Positions 48,440 to 59,944 are shown, counted from the stretch's first letter. The stretch: 64,000 nucleotides of DNA from Hyaloraphidium curvatum (GCA_025558095.1 JAIVFI010000005.1:124001-188000), one strand, 5' to 3'. Made by a program: numbers and translations. Notes: a model not told the origin generated them from the sequence alone.

Positions 48440-50539
48440 ATGTCTCGAGAACTTGTGCTTGGCATGCCGCCGTCCAGGGTGTTCAGGGATCCATCCGCGT
48501 TGCTTGGCAACACGCTGCCGATGACTCCAACAGAACCGACATTCAGCAACCGATTTCCGAAGAAAACAACGACAATGAACGATAGAACGGACTCGGAATC
48601 GAACCTTCCCGAGCTCCTTCTTCGGCGGCGCCGGCCAGGAGCCGCCGCCCTCCTCCGCGCCGCGGCGGCCGCTGTGCTCGCCACGCTGCTCGCCCTCCCG
48701 GCACCGGCGGCGGCGACCAGCCACACCGATTCCTCGGACGTAGAGGTCATCGACCCCGCCACGGGCTTCTTTGTGTGCCGCCACACGACCAGCGGGTCCT
48801 ACGGCAGCTACAGGGCGTCGCAGTGCATCGGGTGGTGCGACTCCGGCACCGGCCACTCCGTCAGCCGCCGCCGCCTCGCCTCCCGATCGCAGTGGGGCTT
48901 CACGTGCGGAAAATACAACGGCACGGACTCGTGCGTGAGGGTGCCCTCGTTGGGGTGCAAGTGGGTCCTTGCGTCGGCGGGCATGGCTCGTCGAGATCAC
49001 GTACCGGTTCGGGGCGAGCTGTGCCGGCCCGGCGAACGGGACCTGCAGCCTGTTTTCGGACCCCTTCTGCACGGTGGCCGAGAACGGGTAACCCGTCGCC
49101 GGCGGCGGTGCCCGATGCAACGGAAAGAACGTCCCACTCAACGCAACGCAGGCCATACCGTGGGACGAGAGCTACAGCTTCTGCAGCGAGGTCTACAACT
49201 ACCTCCTGTACCCCAAGAAACCGGATTCGTGCCCCGACGTGACCGAGACCTCGAGCAACGAGACCTTCCACGGGCAACGGATGGCGATTCGGTCGTGTGA
49301 GGACAAGGGCAACTACCTCCGGATCAGACGCGCTGGATTCGGGGTGATGTGCCACGGCCCATACCCCGACAATTCGCGGTGCTCCTGGTATACGGACATG
49401 GGCCTCTCCATCCTCGCCCCGGGGGAGCCGGCGCCGTCCTCCGACGGCGGCTATGGCGCACGCCTTTACGGCGTCACCTGCACGCAGACCGACTCGGGGT
49501 GGTGCAAGCTCGCCGCGGACGCCGCCCTGCGCGGCATCCCACCGGACTACGAGTGCCCCGGCCTTGCGCCGCCAATGACCCAGACGCTCACCTCCACGAC
49601 CACCACTCCCGGCCCTGTGCGCACCCTGTTGCCGCTTTCTGACTGGCAGTGCTTGGGAAACGTGCTCTGCTTCGGGTACGTGAAGGCGCGGCGGGTGGAT
49701 GCCAACGGCCGCAACACGCTGCAGTGCCGCGGGCCGGATGCGGACAGCTGCTGGGCGTAAAAGGACAGGAACTGCACCGTCCAGGCAGCCTGGCCGAGCG
49801 GTTGTCCTGACAGCAAGAAACGCCTATGCGGCCGCGCGGTGGCAGCCCGGGAAGACAGCTCGGGAGGCTACGTGCACCCCGACGGAGCTGATGGCCGAGG
49901 TCGGCCCGTGCATCTGCCCCTGCACGGAGATCTGGTGCGCGAGTGCTTTGCGCCAATTTGTTGCGCACCCGGAGTGGGACTACGCCAACGGCGGAGGGCT
50001 GCCGCCGGCTACGACGACTGCCTTGCAGCAGCAAGCTACCTCCGTCAACCAGGCGACGCCGGCCCCGACCCCGCCTTCCGACGCCGGCCCCGACCCCGCC
50101 TTCCTCGACCTGGACATGCATCCGCTCTCGCGCGGACAAGGGCAACTACATTGCTGTGCGCGCATCCGGCCGCGTGGCCCAATGCCAGGGCCCAGACGCC
50201 CAGCGGTGCTCATGGTACGCCGATCGGGCTTGAACGGTGCTGGCACCGGGGGAACCCGAACCTTCGATGGAAGGCGGGGGCATGGTCTGCCCGGAAAGGG
50301 CGGAAGGATGGTGTGCGAGGGCCGTCGCGGTGCTCAGCGGTGAGCAGGCTGCGGATCCTGCGTGCCCGACATCGAGCAACTCGGGCGAGGCTACGACGGC
50401 CTCTACTGCCAGGCCTTCGAGCACGGCTGCGAACAACGGGACGCCGGAGAGGCCGGGGGGGGGCGATCGGGCCGGATCGACCTCCCCGTTCGCGGCGCTG
50501 CCTGCTTTCGTCATCGCGCTGGCACTCGCGGCCGCATGA
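48440..50539 (+). pseudogene. Decayed fourth copy of the CSWY surface-protein family, inverted
   Basis: Aligns with genes B/C from the leader through the signal anchor (AAAAVLATLLALPAPAA), VIDPATGFFVCR, SQCIGWCD and on to a GPI-like end (FAALPAFVIALALAAA). It is broken by frame changes near 48980-48990, near 49870 and near 50110, and by stops: TAA at 49089-49091 (B has a sense codon), TAA at 49758-49760 where relatives have Tyr in CWAYED, and a TGA at 50231-50233 where relatives have Cys in RACTVL. The intact-looking middle (49239-49760) still holds TETSSNETFHG, SCEDKGNYLRIRR and CSWYTDMGLSILAPGEPAPS. The start ATG would be at 48440 (MSRELVLG). Orientation is opposite to the array at 38-44 kb. 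Confidence 0.9.
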
Positions 50540-51038
50540 GTACTCGATACCCGAATAACTCTTTGTACGCAACCTCTCTTCAATATCATTCCTTTCGTGT
50601 TGTTCTGTCCTCGTCTCCCGTCGGCCGCTCCTTTTCGCCCAATCGGCACGGCCAATTGGAGCTGCGGCCAGCACCGAAATAGGAAGGAACTCCCGTGGAC
50701 GGCGACATGCAGGACATTTGCGGGACGGAGCGGCAAAGGGACCACGAACCATCATGGGCCGGTTGGTGCCCTTGCGAAGCCAATCGATCTTTGAGGGATT
50801 CCGTCTGCTTAGCCTAGCGCGCCAGGGCGAGGGCACTGGGACAACCGGCAGCTAGAAATCGGTGCGTGAGATGGAATTCGGGCTGGCTCCGGAGCCAGAC
50901 GGGTGGTCAGACAGGATGCCAGTGGCCTTTCCTTGACTTGGCGTTGCGCAACGTCGGCGCACAGCCCAGAGGGACTGCGCAACGATTTCCGCGCCTCCGA
51001 ATGTCTGACGCGGGCGCCTGAAGAGACCTCGGATCGCG
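50540..51038. other. Intergenic region
   Basis: Lower GC at its left end. Holds the promoter of the haloperoxidase gene. No coding or RNA features recognised. Confidence 0.45.
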
Positions 51039-53077
51039 ATGGGGCGCGCTCTGCGCACACTTTGGCTGCTTTTGGCCGTCGCGTCGGGCGCGCTGCTGTT
51101 TGCCGGCCCCGCACAAGGCAGTGCCGCGTCCGACTGGAACGCGCTAGCTCTGCAGTACATCCGGCTGACGGGCACGTCGCCGCCGCGGGCGTCGCGGGCG
51201 CTGGCGATCCTGCACCTCGCGATCTTCGACGCCGTCAACGGGGCGCAGCCCCGGTACGCTCCGTATCTTACGCCGCGGTCGCCGGCCGCGTTCGGCGCCG
51301 GGCCCAAGGCGGCCGCAGCGGCAGCAGCCCAGGCCGTGCTCAATGCTTTGTGGCCGCAGCTGGCCGTGGAGACAAATTCGACGTTCGCCAGCAAGCTGCT
51401 CGAGTCGGAGGAGCCCCCGGAGGCGCTGGACGCAGGGGTGCGGTGGGGCAAGCGGGTCGCCGCAGCGCTGCTCGCCGCCAGGCAGGACGACGGCTCCGAC
51501 AGGGTGGTGGCTTACGACGCCCTCCCCGGGCCCTACGTGTGGTGGGTCTTCTCCGGGCGGCGGGCCGACCAGTCCGGCCCACTGGCCCTGCGAACCCTTC
51601 TGACTGCTCCTTTCCTCCCGCAATAAGGGTGCCAACCCTGCCCGCTTTTGCCCCCGCCCTCCTTCCCCAATGGGGCGGAGTCCGCCCCTTTGCTGTCCCC
51701 GCAATCCCCGGCGGCGGGGACGAGGACGCCGACGGCGAAGAGGACGGTCCGCCGTTCGCCGTCCGCGCCCCGCCGCCCCCCCTAGGCTCGGCCCGGTACG
51801 CGCGCGAGTTTTATGAGCTCGCCTCCATCGGCCGGATTGACTCGACCGTGCGCACGGAGGACCAGACCTTCATCGCCAAGTTCTGGGCCCAGGCAGCGGG
51901 AACCTCAACCCCGCCAGGGATGTGGAACTCGATCGCGGCGCGGTGCATCAAGGACGAAATCGCCCAGGGGATTAGCTGGCCACTGGTGAAGCAGGCCAGG
52001 CTGTTTGCCGTGCTCACGGCCGCCCAGGCCGACGGCGCTATCTCCTGCTGGTGGACAAAGTACCTTCACAACGGATGTGCGTCTCTTTGGGCATTGCACT
52101 CTCGCTTGCTTTTGCTTACCCGACTGCAGGGCGCCCCATCACCGCCATCCGCCTGGCCGACAACTCCACAAACCGTCGGCTCCCCGCCCCGGATCCGAAT
52201 TGGCTGCCCCTCATCCCGACGCCGCCTTTCCCGGGGTACACCTCGGGCCACTCGACCTTTTCGGGTGCCTCAGCGGCGGTTCTCGCTCAGGTCTTCGGCA
52301 AGGATGAGTTCACTTTCACGGGTATGCGTGCCCGCCCCGCCTCCGATGGCTCCGGTGACCCTTCCTCGCGTGCGCACGCAGCCTCGACCGAGTTCCCCGG
52401 CGTCCCGGACCGCACCTTCCCCTCCTTCACCTCAGCTGCCGCCGAGGCCGGCCTCTCCCGCATCTACGGCGGCATCCACTTCCCCGCCGACAACCTCCCC
52501 GCGCAGCGCATCGGCGCACGCATCGGCCGCTACTCCGCGCGCAACCTCGCCCGCCCCATCCGCCTGCCGTGCCCCGCTTTCGCATACGGCGGCTCGGCCG
52601 AGGGCAGGTGGACGGGCATCCCCGTGTTCGACTCGCCCGCGTGCGAGCAGCCGCTCAACCAGGGCGGTGCTGAGATCCGGCTCCGCGCGACTGGTGCCAG
52701 ACCCCCGGGAAGCTGCACGAGCCGGGGGAGGGTGCAGTACTACGACACCGGAGAGGGGAGATGGGCGACGGCGCCGGCGGACGGGGGTGTTGACTTGTGG
52801 GTTCCGTTGGCCTCGTTGCGCGCCATCGTTCATCGAGCTGACGAGCATGCGTGCACACAGCTACGCATCAGGCTCCGACCTGCGCAGGAGGTGCGTGGCG
52901 CCCTCGCCGGCGAGGGCGGGCTTCGCGGCGTCGCTGCACGGCGTCCCTCTCCGCCTGCGCATCTCGTGCGGGGAGGAGGGCTTCGTCTACTTCTTCTGGA
53001 GCCCCAGCGCGGGTGCTGCGGGGGTGGAAGGGGTGCCGCGGGTCGAGTGCGATGACGACCGGGCGCTTTGGAACTAG
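51039..53077 (+). CDS. Secreted vanadium-dependent haloperoxidase (PAP2 superfamily), five exons
   Basis: Exons 51039-51541, 51628-52076, 52130-52321, 52382-52796 and 52861-53077 encode 591 residues with a signal peptide (MGRALRTLWLLLAVASGALLF). All vanadate-site residues can be placed: Lys312 and Arg319 in KYLHNGWR (same spacing as K353/R360 of the Curvularia chloroperoxidase), Ser356-Gly357-His358 in FPGYTSGHSTF, and Arg408...His414 in SRIYGGIH. The N-terminal half has the helical VHPO features ILHLAIFDAVNG and LLPQWGGVRPF. It would use hydrogen peroxide to oxidise chloride or bromide, outside the cell. About 150 residues after the core form an extra Cys-containing, beta-rich extension (RCVAPSPARAG...EEGFVYFFWSP) not typical of the fungal enzyme. 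Intron 4 removal is needed to reach the true end. Confidence 0.9.
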
Positions 53078-53418
53078 GAAAGGGGCGGGGCCGCAGCTGT
53101 GTCCGGTCGTCTTTGGAATGCACCGAAGTTGCCCATCCGGCGCATGTTCTGCTCGGCGGCACCCTGCAGACGCACTGTTTGCCGTTGGGATTCGCGTGCA
53201 CGGAGGAGACAAGGACGAATGGGGAGCACTGTCGAACAGGACCAGTTTTGTCCCCGCCGCGGCCAAGACACCGCATACGCTCGCACGAAACCCAGAAGCG
53301 AAAGCTATGATCGACTCGTCTCTAGCTAGCAAATACTTAGATACTCGTACATCGTGCGACATAGGGCGTCCTATCATCCCGTCTGGCACTTGCGCGACCG
53401 GTCTCCGCACCGAGCTCC
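53078..53418. other. Convergent intergenic region
   Basis: Short gap between the 3' ends of the haloperoxidase and MK-exon gene 1. AT-richer with scattered in-frame stops; nothing recognised. Confidence 0.45.
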
Positions 53419-54843
53419 TCAATACGCGTGCGGGTGCGGGGTTGCCCGGGCCTTTAGAGCCCTCCGGAACAGTCCGTCTGCCTCGCGCCGTGCATGGAGC
53501 TCCCGGCGGCCGATGCGGATCGTCGTCGTCTCCTGCGCGCGGACACAGCGGGGTTGGCGCCATGACAGGGCAGACGACGGACGCAACTCACCGTGGTAGA
53601 GACGTCGTAGGTCCCGTCGGGGTTCGTAGACGGCGGGGGCGTGCCCTCCGGGGTTGCTGTGAAGACCAACTTGCCCGACTGGCCGGGGATCGTGACGATG
53701 TACACCTCGCCCGGCGTCAGCTTTTCTTGGATGAGGATTGTGCATCGGCCTTCGTTGTTCGTTGTGCAGGTGCCGACGACTTGCTGGCGCGCGGCGAGGC
53801 GGAAGCCAGTGGCGGACGTCACGCTGACGAGTGTGTTGCGGAGGGGATAGTCGGCCGGGGGCTCGTACTTGCCGTTGTTGTTGGCATCTGTTCCGAAAGG
53901 TGCATGGGCAATGCCGGTGAGCTCGGGATGCACCCGCAAACTGCTAGGACCCACCGTAGAACGCAAACACGGGGATCGAGGCGGCGGCCGATTGCGTCAC
54001 GGTCCTGGTGACGGTCCTCGTTGCAGTTTTGACGGTGGTGGTCTTTGCCTTGGTGGTGGTCTTGGTGCGGGTGACGAACTTGGTCGAGCGCGGGCAGCAG
54101 CGCTTGGCGTTGCCGTTGTTGTTGGCGCCGAGGCGGGGGTTGACGCCGGTGGGGCAGGCCTGGCACAGGTTGCGGGCAAAGAGCTCGTGGCCCGGGACCT
54201 CGGAGAAGCCCTCCTCGACGCCCTCGGTGGCGGCGACCTCGGGCTCCACGGGTTCCGCCCGCTCCACCATCTCGACGTCGGCCTCGGGCGCGGCCTCCTC
54301 CTCGACGGCCTCGGGCACCTCGCGCTCAGCAATCTCCGGCGCCACATTGCGGTCCAGGAGGCGGCGGTTCAGGAAGGTGGTCGTCACGGTCTTCGTGACG
54401 GTTTTGGTCCGCTTGATGGTCTTGATGGCGGTCTTGGTCGTGTACTTCGTGTTGATGACCGTCTTGGCTCGCTTTGCGCTGTACGGGCATAGCACATAAG
54501 AATCGGCGGGGGCGGGAGGGGCAGGGCGGCCGGGGCACGCACCAGCAGCAGTATCCTTGGTTGGTGCCGGGGACACTGGCGGGCGGGTGGGCGGGCGAGC
54601 GGGCAGGGGCGGGTCAGCGGGGGCTGCCGCGACACCGGCACGCTGTGATTCGCACCACACGGGTCCCTTGACCCAGGAAACGGCGTTGTTGCTGTTGGGG
54701 GTGGCCTGCGCCGCGGCTGGGGCCGCGCTGGAGAGGGCCAGCACGGCCACCGCCGCCAGCAGCAGCAGCGCCGCCGGCAGGACCTGTGCGCGCGGGCCGC
54801 GTGAGCTATACGCGCGGGCGGGCGGCGGCTGCCGCACCTTCAT
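53419..54843 (-). CDS. Secreted Lys-Thr-rich protein, MK-exon family member 1
   Basis: Exons 54843-54838 (only ATG AAG), 54783-54656, 54478-53955, 53887-53592 and 53532-53419; 355 residues. The two-codon first exon ends at a GTGCGG donor and joins a signal peptide (VLPAALLLLAAVAVLALS). After exon 2 a Thr-Lys tract (NTKYTTKTAIKTIKRTKTVTKTVTTT) leads into an acidic Val/Glu/Pro region, then LFARNLCQACPTGVNPRLGANNNGNAKRCC, and a second Thr-Lys tract. Exon 4 encodes a ~95-residue Cna-B/SdrD-like beta-sandwich (DANNNGKYEPPADYPLRNTLVSV...EGRCTIL...LTPGEVYIVTIPG). The end is GRRELHARREADGLFRRALKARATPHP. The same layout occurs in two more genes at 57.9 and 59.9 kb. Likely a secreted or wall protein; function unknown. 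Confidence 0.75.
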
Positions 54844-55100
54844 AGGGGGAGGGGAGTTCGTGGTAGTCACCAGGAGGTGATGAGTCCTCGTTGGCGCGGT
54901 CCAGACCCGCGTCCTGCGGCTGAGGTCCTCGTCCCCAAACTCAACTTTCGACCCCACTCACGCCTAAGAGGGCTATTTTTCAACGCGGATACTGCAAGGC
55001 AGCTCATCACTCTCTTCCGACCCCTCGGGCGCTCTTCCTGACCTCTTGGCGGATCGAGCAAAGATCTGATCCCTCCTTTTTTTTTTCGACCCCTCTTTAT
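54844..55100. other. Upstream region of MK-exon gene 1
   Basis: Contains the promoter of the minus-strand gene and a T-rich run (~55077-55087). No feature otherwise. Confidence 0.4.
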
Positions 55101-55547
55101 TCAGAGAGCGCGGCGGGATTCGAAGACCAATGATGAGAACCGCGGCGAGCATGCTATGCAGGGTGTTGCTGTCTCCCACAACGAACAACGCATAATGAGG
55201 GGCGGCCATGGGCTCCCGTATGTCTTGGTGGATTGGGGACCGACCGGCCATCCCACTTCCAAATCCGTATAGCATCGCCGCAGCACGACCACAGCGTCCC
55301 TCACCGCGAGGACGGCAGCATCCGCAGTTAAGGTGCACACGGGCTCCCCTCGCCCCGTGAACGGATCTTCCGCTAAGTCAAAAGCTCGCCAGGTGTCTAC
55401 TCGATTGCGCTCGGTCCGAAGTAGCGGGTCGGGACCCAGGTCCCTGGCGATGCCGCCCAAGCCACCGCGGTGACATTCGAAAATTACGCCCCGGACGTCG
55501 CTGTGGGCATAGACCGAATACCGGATGACCACGAAAGTGTCACGCAT
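55101..55547 (-). CDS. Possible small hypothetical protein
   Basis: An ATG at 55547 opens a 148-residue frame whose first ~100 residues have protein-like composition (MRDTFVVIRYSVYAHSDVRGVIFECHRGG...DTWRAFDLAEDPFTGRGEPVCTL...AVLAVRDAVVVLRRCYTDLEVGW), unlike the Arg/Pro shadow frames around it. GC content is lower than in neighbouring genes. No introns, domain or signal peptide identified. The last ~40 residues look random, so the 3' end may be wrong. Confidence 0.3.
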   Translation of the reverse strand: MRDTFVVIRYSVYAHSDVRGVIFECHRGGLGGIARDLGPDPLLRTERNRVDTWRAFDLAEDPFTGRGEPVCTLTADAAVLAVRDAVVVLRRCYTDLEVGWPVGPQSTKTYGSPWPPLIMRCSLWETATPCIACSPRFSSLVFESRRAL

Positions 55548-56344
55548 TTCCCTTGTGAAAGCGGCTCTTGAACGGGGTACTACGAGCACAGCCCGTTGAA
55601 AAGCCCATAGACGGTCGGTCCCGCAGACGCAGAAGAAAGAGGTGGGCTCCTCAGACCGGGCTGATCGTCTTCCACCTGAGGGCCATGAGGACCAGAGACA
55701 AGGCGAAGGGCTCCGCGCGCGCTTTTTCGTTCCCCCCGGCCCATTGGCCCTTCCCACCGTCCCATTGACCCACTCAATGCGTTCCCATAGCAACCTACTT
55801 CCATCTCCCTATTTGCGGCTTTGTTCTGCGCTGTAATCGCTAGCATTACACGGCCCGGGGGTACGTCTGCGAAAATGCGCAGCCGGTGGGACCCGGCCGG
55901 GACATACCCGTAACCCAGGCATGTAGGGAGACGCCAGCCGGCAGCGCCGACGCCCGTGGAGGATCGAACCGAGTCCGCTCACCGTGCCGCCGCCGAGCCC
56001 GTGCCGCGTGCCGACCGTAATGGATGCTCACCTGGAAGAAGTCCGGAGGGCGGCCGTCAGGGTTAGAGTTGCCGGGGTGACCGTAGTAGCCGTTGTAGGG
56101 GTGCATGAGGGCAGTGAACGTCAGAAATCGCAGCTGGCAATCAGATCTTGGCGGCACGCGGCAGCAAGGCGACGGCGGCGGCGGTGATGGGGTAGGTCTG
56201 CTGCTCCGCGTTTGCCACATCCACCGGAGCCGCGTCCCCCGCCAACAACTCTTTCCTCGCGAATCGCGTGCTTCCAAAAGGCTGCATACTTTCAGCTACT
56301 TCTTTGATCGCCTCAGTACCTCGCCTGCTGCCCACCGGACCCCG
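55548..56344. other. Region with a possible two-exon micro-gene on the minus strand
   Basis: Codons at 56106-56032 (minus) read MHPYNGYYGHPGNSNPDGRPPDFFQ and end at a GTGAGC donor; a 21-nt exon 55866-55846 could follow a TTTTCGCAG acceptor. The implied intron (165 nt) is longer than others here and the product would be only 31 residues. Not annotated as a gene. Confidence 0.25.
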
Positions 56345-56719
56345 ATGGCCGCCGGGCTCACCGGCGTCGTCATCCCCGTCGTCTCGCCCCTCGCGGACCT
56401 CCCCCTCGGCCCCGATTTTTCCGCAGCCGACGCGCTCCCCCACCTCTTTGGCGAACTCGACGGCGACCCCGCGCCCCCCGCGGCGGACGTGGAGCTCCTC
56501 AAGTGCGGGGGCATGGCGGTCGCTTGCGGCCCCCTCTTTTCGACGATGCACCTCGTCGTGTTCCGCGCGGAGCACAGGGAGGGGATGAAGCGGAACGATC
56601 GCGCGTCCAGGCTCAGTGGGAAGGAGATCCGGGGGCCGGCGCTCTGCGTGAGGAAGGGGGACGGGTGGGCGAGCGCGTTCGCGCGGGACGTCGTCGCGTG
56701 CCTCTCCATCACGGGTTGA
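56345..56719 (+). CDS. Small hypothetical protein
   Basis: 124 residues from ATG 56345 (MAAGLTGVVIPVVSPLADLPLGPDF). It reads as a compact domain with no low-complexity or signal peptide: ALPHLFGELDGDPAP, VELLKCGGMAVACGPLFSTMHLVVFRAEHREGM, then KEIRGPALCVRKGDGWASAFARDVVACLSITG. The middle VELLKCGGMAV...HLVVF strand pair may be a small beta barrel. No family recognised and no intron. Composition is clearly protein-like compared with the alternative frames. Confidence 0.5.
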   Translation: MAAGLTGVVIPVVSPLADLPLGPDFSAADALPHLFGELDGDPAPPAADVELLKCGGMAVACGPLFSTMHLVVFRAEHREGMKRNDRASRLSGKEIRGPALCVRKGDGWASAFARDVVACLSITG

Positions 56720-57947
56720 CGGCGACGGAGCCGTGGAGCGGACGCGACGATGTTGGCGGCCGAAAGCCGGCGCCGGACAAGCTGGAGGCGCTCGCTTGAG
56801 CCCGGTCGGACCTGTTGGGCCGCGTGAACCTCTGGGAAGGGTCTGACGCCCAGATGGGGCCTCAAACAACATCCGAAACCCCGATCGGTCACCTCTGCCG
56901 ATGGACTGGCTCTGTCGTCTCCACATGGGACTTCTCCGGCCATCGATACGGTGGCGATTAGGCAGCAAAGGCCGGCCACGGCGGCGGCTCGAGATCAAAA
57001 TGAGCTTGGGCCCTGATCGCGTTTACGGCGATAGCCATGGAGTGGAGAACCGCCTCCGGGGTGAGATGCTGGCATCCGCGGCCGGTCATTCCTACGGAAG
57101 GGCCGAGACCATTGTGGCCGCACGAAGGGGACCGTTCAGGCCACGCGGATGACCTCCATCCGGCCACCGGTCTGTGCTCATCAGGCTTTGTGTCCTTTTG
57201 CCGGACGAGTGGACCCGATGGGCGAGCCTTCGAGAAGGCGAAAGCGCTACCCGCCGAGCGGCTTCGGAGCTTCACATGTCGCGAGCTGAAGTAGGGCAAG
57301 ATCGATAGATACTCGACAGCCGCGCCTCAACGCCCTTCTTTCCCTTCGCATTTCATTCCGTATTTGGTGTTATTGGGGAGAAGCTGCCGCCTTCTTCGGC
57401 GTTCCCCGGTGCCGAGCCGTGGCTGTGCACCGACCGGCCACTACCCGCGCCCCGCGGGCCCGTCCGGGCGGCGGAACCTTGGCACGCGGTCCGGGCAGAC
57501 ACCAATCGCAGTATCCGGAGGGTGGGAGAAGACCGGGCGCCGCGGAGGCAGGGGACGGCGCGGCCGAACGCGCACGGCCCGCCGGCACCGCCGCATCCTC
57601 CGCAACAACTGGATGCCGCAATGTTGTGCGCGCGCGAAAGCCCAGCTGACGCCGGCCATCGGCGCGGAAAGTTTCGATGCCAAGCACATCAGCAGCGATT
57701 CCGAGCATCTCCGCGGTCTGTTACTGATTATGGGCGTGGCCGCGGGCGGGGGCGGCCAATGGACCCTGCCGGGGGCTGGTTGTTACGGGGATATTTTGCG
57801 TGCAGCTGTGCGCGCCCCGGCCTGGTGGATCGTCGCCGGGTCCACGCCGCAAGCCCGGCACACAGCGCAGACGCTTCTGTGCCCGACAGCGCCCGCTGCG
57901 CGCTTGCCTGAACCCACGGAGACCGGGCCCGGGCAAATCCGCCCGCG
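56720..57947. other. Intergenic region, about 1.2 kb
   Basis: Frames are short, shared between strands and Arg/Pro-rich. It contains the promoter of MK-exon gene 2. No RNA gene, repeat or motif recognised. Confidence 0.4.
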
Positions 57948-59347
57948 ATGAAGGTGCGGGCGGCGCCGCGCGGCGGCCGCGGCCGCTAATCTGGCCCGCC
58001 GTTCCCACCAGACCGGCACCGCGCTGGCCCTCGGGGCCGTGGCCATCGTCCTGCTGCTTGCCACGGCCGCACCGGCCGCGGGACAGGGCCTTTCGCCCAA
58101 CAGCAACAACAACGGCTGGGTGAAAGCGCCCACCTGGTGAGCGCGGCATCGCGAAAGCCGCCATCTCCGTCTAATCTCGGCGTCGTCGCAGTGCCAAAGG
58201 CGTTAGCTATCCCCAGGGCTGCTGCTGGTACGCTGCGGACGCACGCCCGGTCCGCGATTGCCGCCTCTGACCGGCGCCCACCGCAGCGGCCGACCCAGGA
58301 ACATCATCCGCACAAAATACAAGACCAGGACAGCCATCAAGACCCTCAAGCGCACCAAGACGGTCACGAGGACTGTGACCAGCACCTCGTTCGTGCGCGC
58401 CGTGGCCCTCATGGCGCGCGATGTCGAGGCCGCGATGCCCGAGCTCGCCGAGCGCGCCCTGCCCGAGGCCCCCGAAGCCGAGGTTTCCGAGGCGGAGGTT
58501 GTCCAGGCCGACCCCAAGATCGTCGAGCGCTCGGTGCCCGAGGAGCCCGCGGCCGCCGAGCAGTCCCCCGCCGAAGCATCCGTGCACGCCCTCTTCGCCC
58601 GCAACCTGTGCCAGGCCTGCCCCAACGGCGTCAACCCCCGCATCGGCGCCAACAACAACGGTGGCAACGGCCGGCCGTGCTGCATCCGCTCCACTACGAA
58701 GTTCACCACGCGCACCAAGACCACCACCAGGCTGATCACCAAGACCGTCAAGACCGCGACCAAGACCGTCACGACGACGGTGACCTCGGTCGCTCCCGTG
58801 CGCATCCCCGTGCTCGCGTTCACCGGTGGGTGCCCCCGATGCGCATTAGCGGGCCGACCGGTCCTGATGCGCCGATCCGGCAGACGTCGACGGCAACCTG
58901 CAGTACAACAACCCGCCCGACACCCTGCTGCCCAACACCGTCGTCGTCCTGCAGCAAGGCGGCGCGCGCCGCCTTGAAGCCCGCCAGATCGACCTCGGCT
59001 CGTGCACCACCGGCGCCGACGGCACCTGCACCATCCTCCTGCCCGCTCCCCTGGCACCCAACACGGTTTACTCGATCCGGATCCCCGGACAGCCCGGCGT
59101 GACCGTCTTCACCACGGATGCCAACGGGTTCCCGCCGTCGCCGGTCTCCGGGTTCTTCCAAGTCGCATCCAACGTGGGTCGCCTCCACGCTTGCACCTCG
59201 CGCGGCATTGTTCTGACCCGCCTTCGTCCGCAGGCCCAGCTCACCGGCCGCCTGGGTCGCCGCGAGCTCATCGGCCGGCGCGATGCCGACGGCAAGTTCC
59301 GTCGGGCGCTCAAGGCCCGCGCGACCCCGGCGCCCGCCGCGTTTTGA
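57948..59347 (+). CDS. Secreted Lys-Thr-rich protein, MK-exon family member 2
   Basis: Exons 57948-57953 (ATG AAG), 58012-58136, 58287-58825, 58884-59173 and 59234-59347; 357 residues. Exon sizes match member 1 in exon 1 and the last exon (6 and 114 nt). Signal peptide TGTALALGAVAIVLLLATAAPAAGQ, then NSNNNGWVKAPT. First Lys-Thr tract RTKYKTRTAIKTLKRTKTVTRTVTS, then acidic VPEEPAAAEQ region, LFARNLCQACPNGVNPRIGANNNGGNGRPCC, second Lys-Thr tract (TTKFTTRTKTTTRLITKTVKTATK), a beta-sandwich domain (DVDGNLQYNNPPDTLLPNTVVVL...CTTGADGTCTILLPAPLAPNTVYSIRIPG), and the shared C-terminus GRRELIGRRDADGKFRRALKARATPAPAAF. Donor of exon 4 chosen as GTGGGT after ASN. Confidence 0.8.
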
Positions 59348-59944
59348 TCCCGCGGCGGCAGCTTCGTTGGGATTCTGGGACCTCCATTTTATTGGCAACA
59401 TCGGCTGATGATCTGAAGTATGTAGTCTGCGTCGGAATCGGCCCTGTTTCGGAATAGAGAGTGTGTGAGGAAGTTGGCCCTCCCTGATCGTGCTGCGGCA
59501 TCCACGGGCTCCTGCACATGGATGGGCTCATCCACGTATGGATGGAATTTGAGGCGCATCGCACCGAAATGGGTGTGTCCCGGTAAAGCAAGCTAGTCAA
59601 GGATGAGCCTTGGCAGGAGGCCGCTCCCCGCGAGACTGTGGATGGTAGGGATGCAAATGCGGCGCTGGGCCTCGGCTGACGCTGGCATCTCCTTTATTTC
59701 CAAGTTGCGCACCAAAATGGGCCTGCATGGTCGGGCAAGTGGGCGTGAGCGGGTGGGCGGTGCTGTTGATGGGGTCTGACTGTTGATGGGGTCTGTCGGC
59801 GCTGCTCGCACGAGGGTCCTTCACACCTCGAATCCAAACACTCACATCCCGCGCCCGGTAGCCGCCGCGCGACCTCCGCTCCGCTCCGCGCTCCCGCCGC
59901 CCTTTCGGACTCTGCGCCGCCGCGACGCCATGGCCCGGAGCGCG
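59348..59944. other. Intergenic region between MK-exon genes 2 and 3
   Basis: Two short GATGGGGTCTG-like stretches occur near 59766-59792 as a small direct repeat (ttgatggggtctg twice, 16-18 bp apart). Otherwise no features; promoter of gene 3 expected here. Confidence 0.4.

Noticed and set aside
55955-55985. GGTTCGATCC on the minus strand, a perfect tRNA B-box sequence
   Set aside because: No A-box, cloverleaf or acceptor stem can be drawn around it.
55846-56106. Two-exon micro-gene on the minus strand (MHPYNGYYGHPG...)
   Set aside because: Good donor and acceptor, but the product is only 31 residues, the intron is unusually long for this genome and no homology is recognised.
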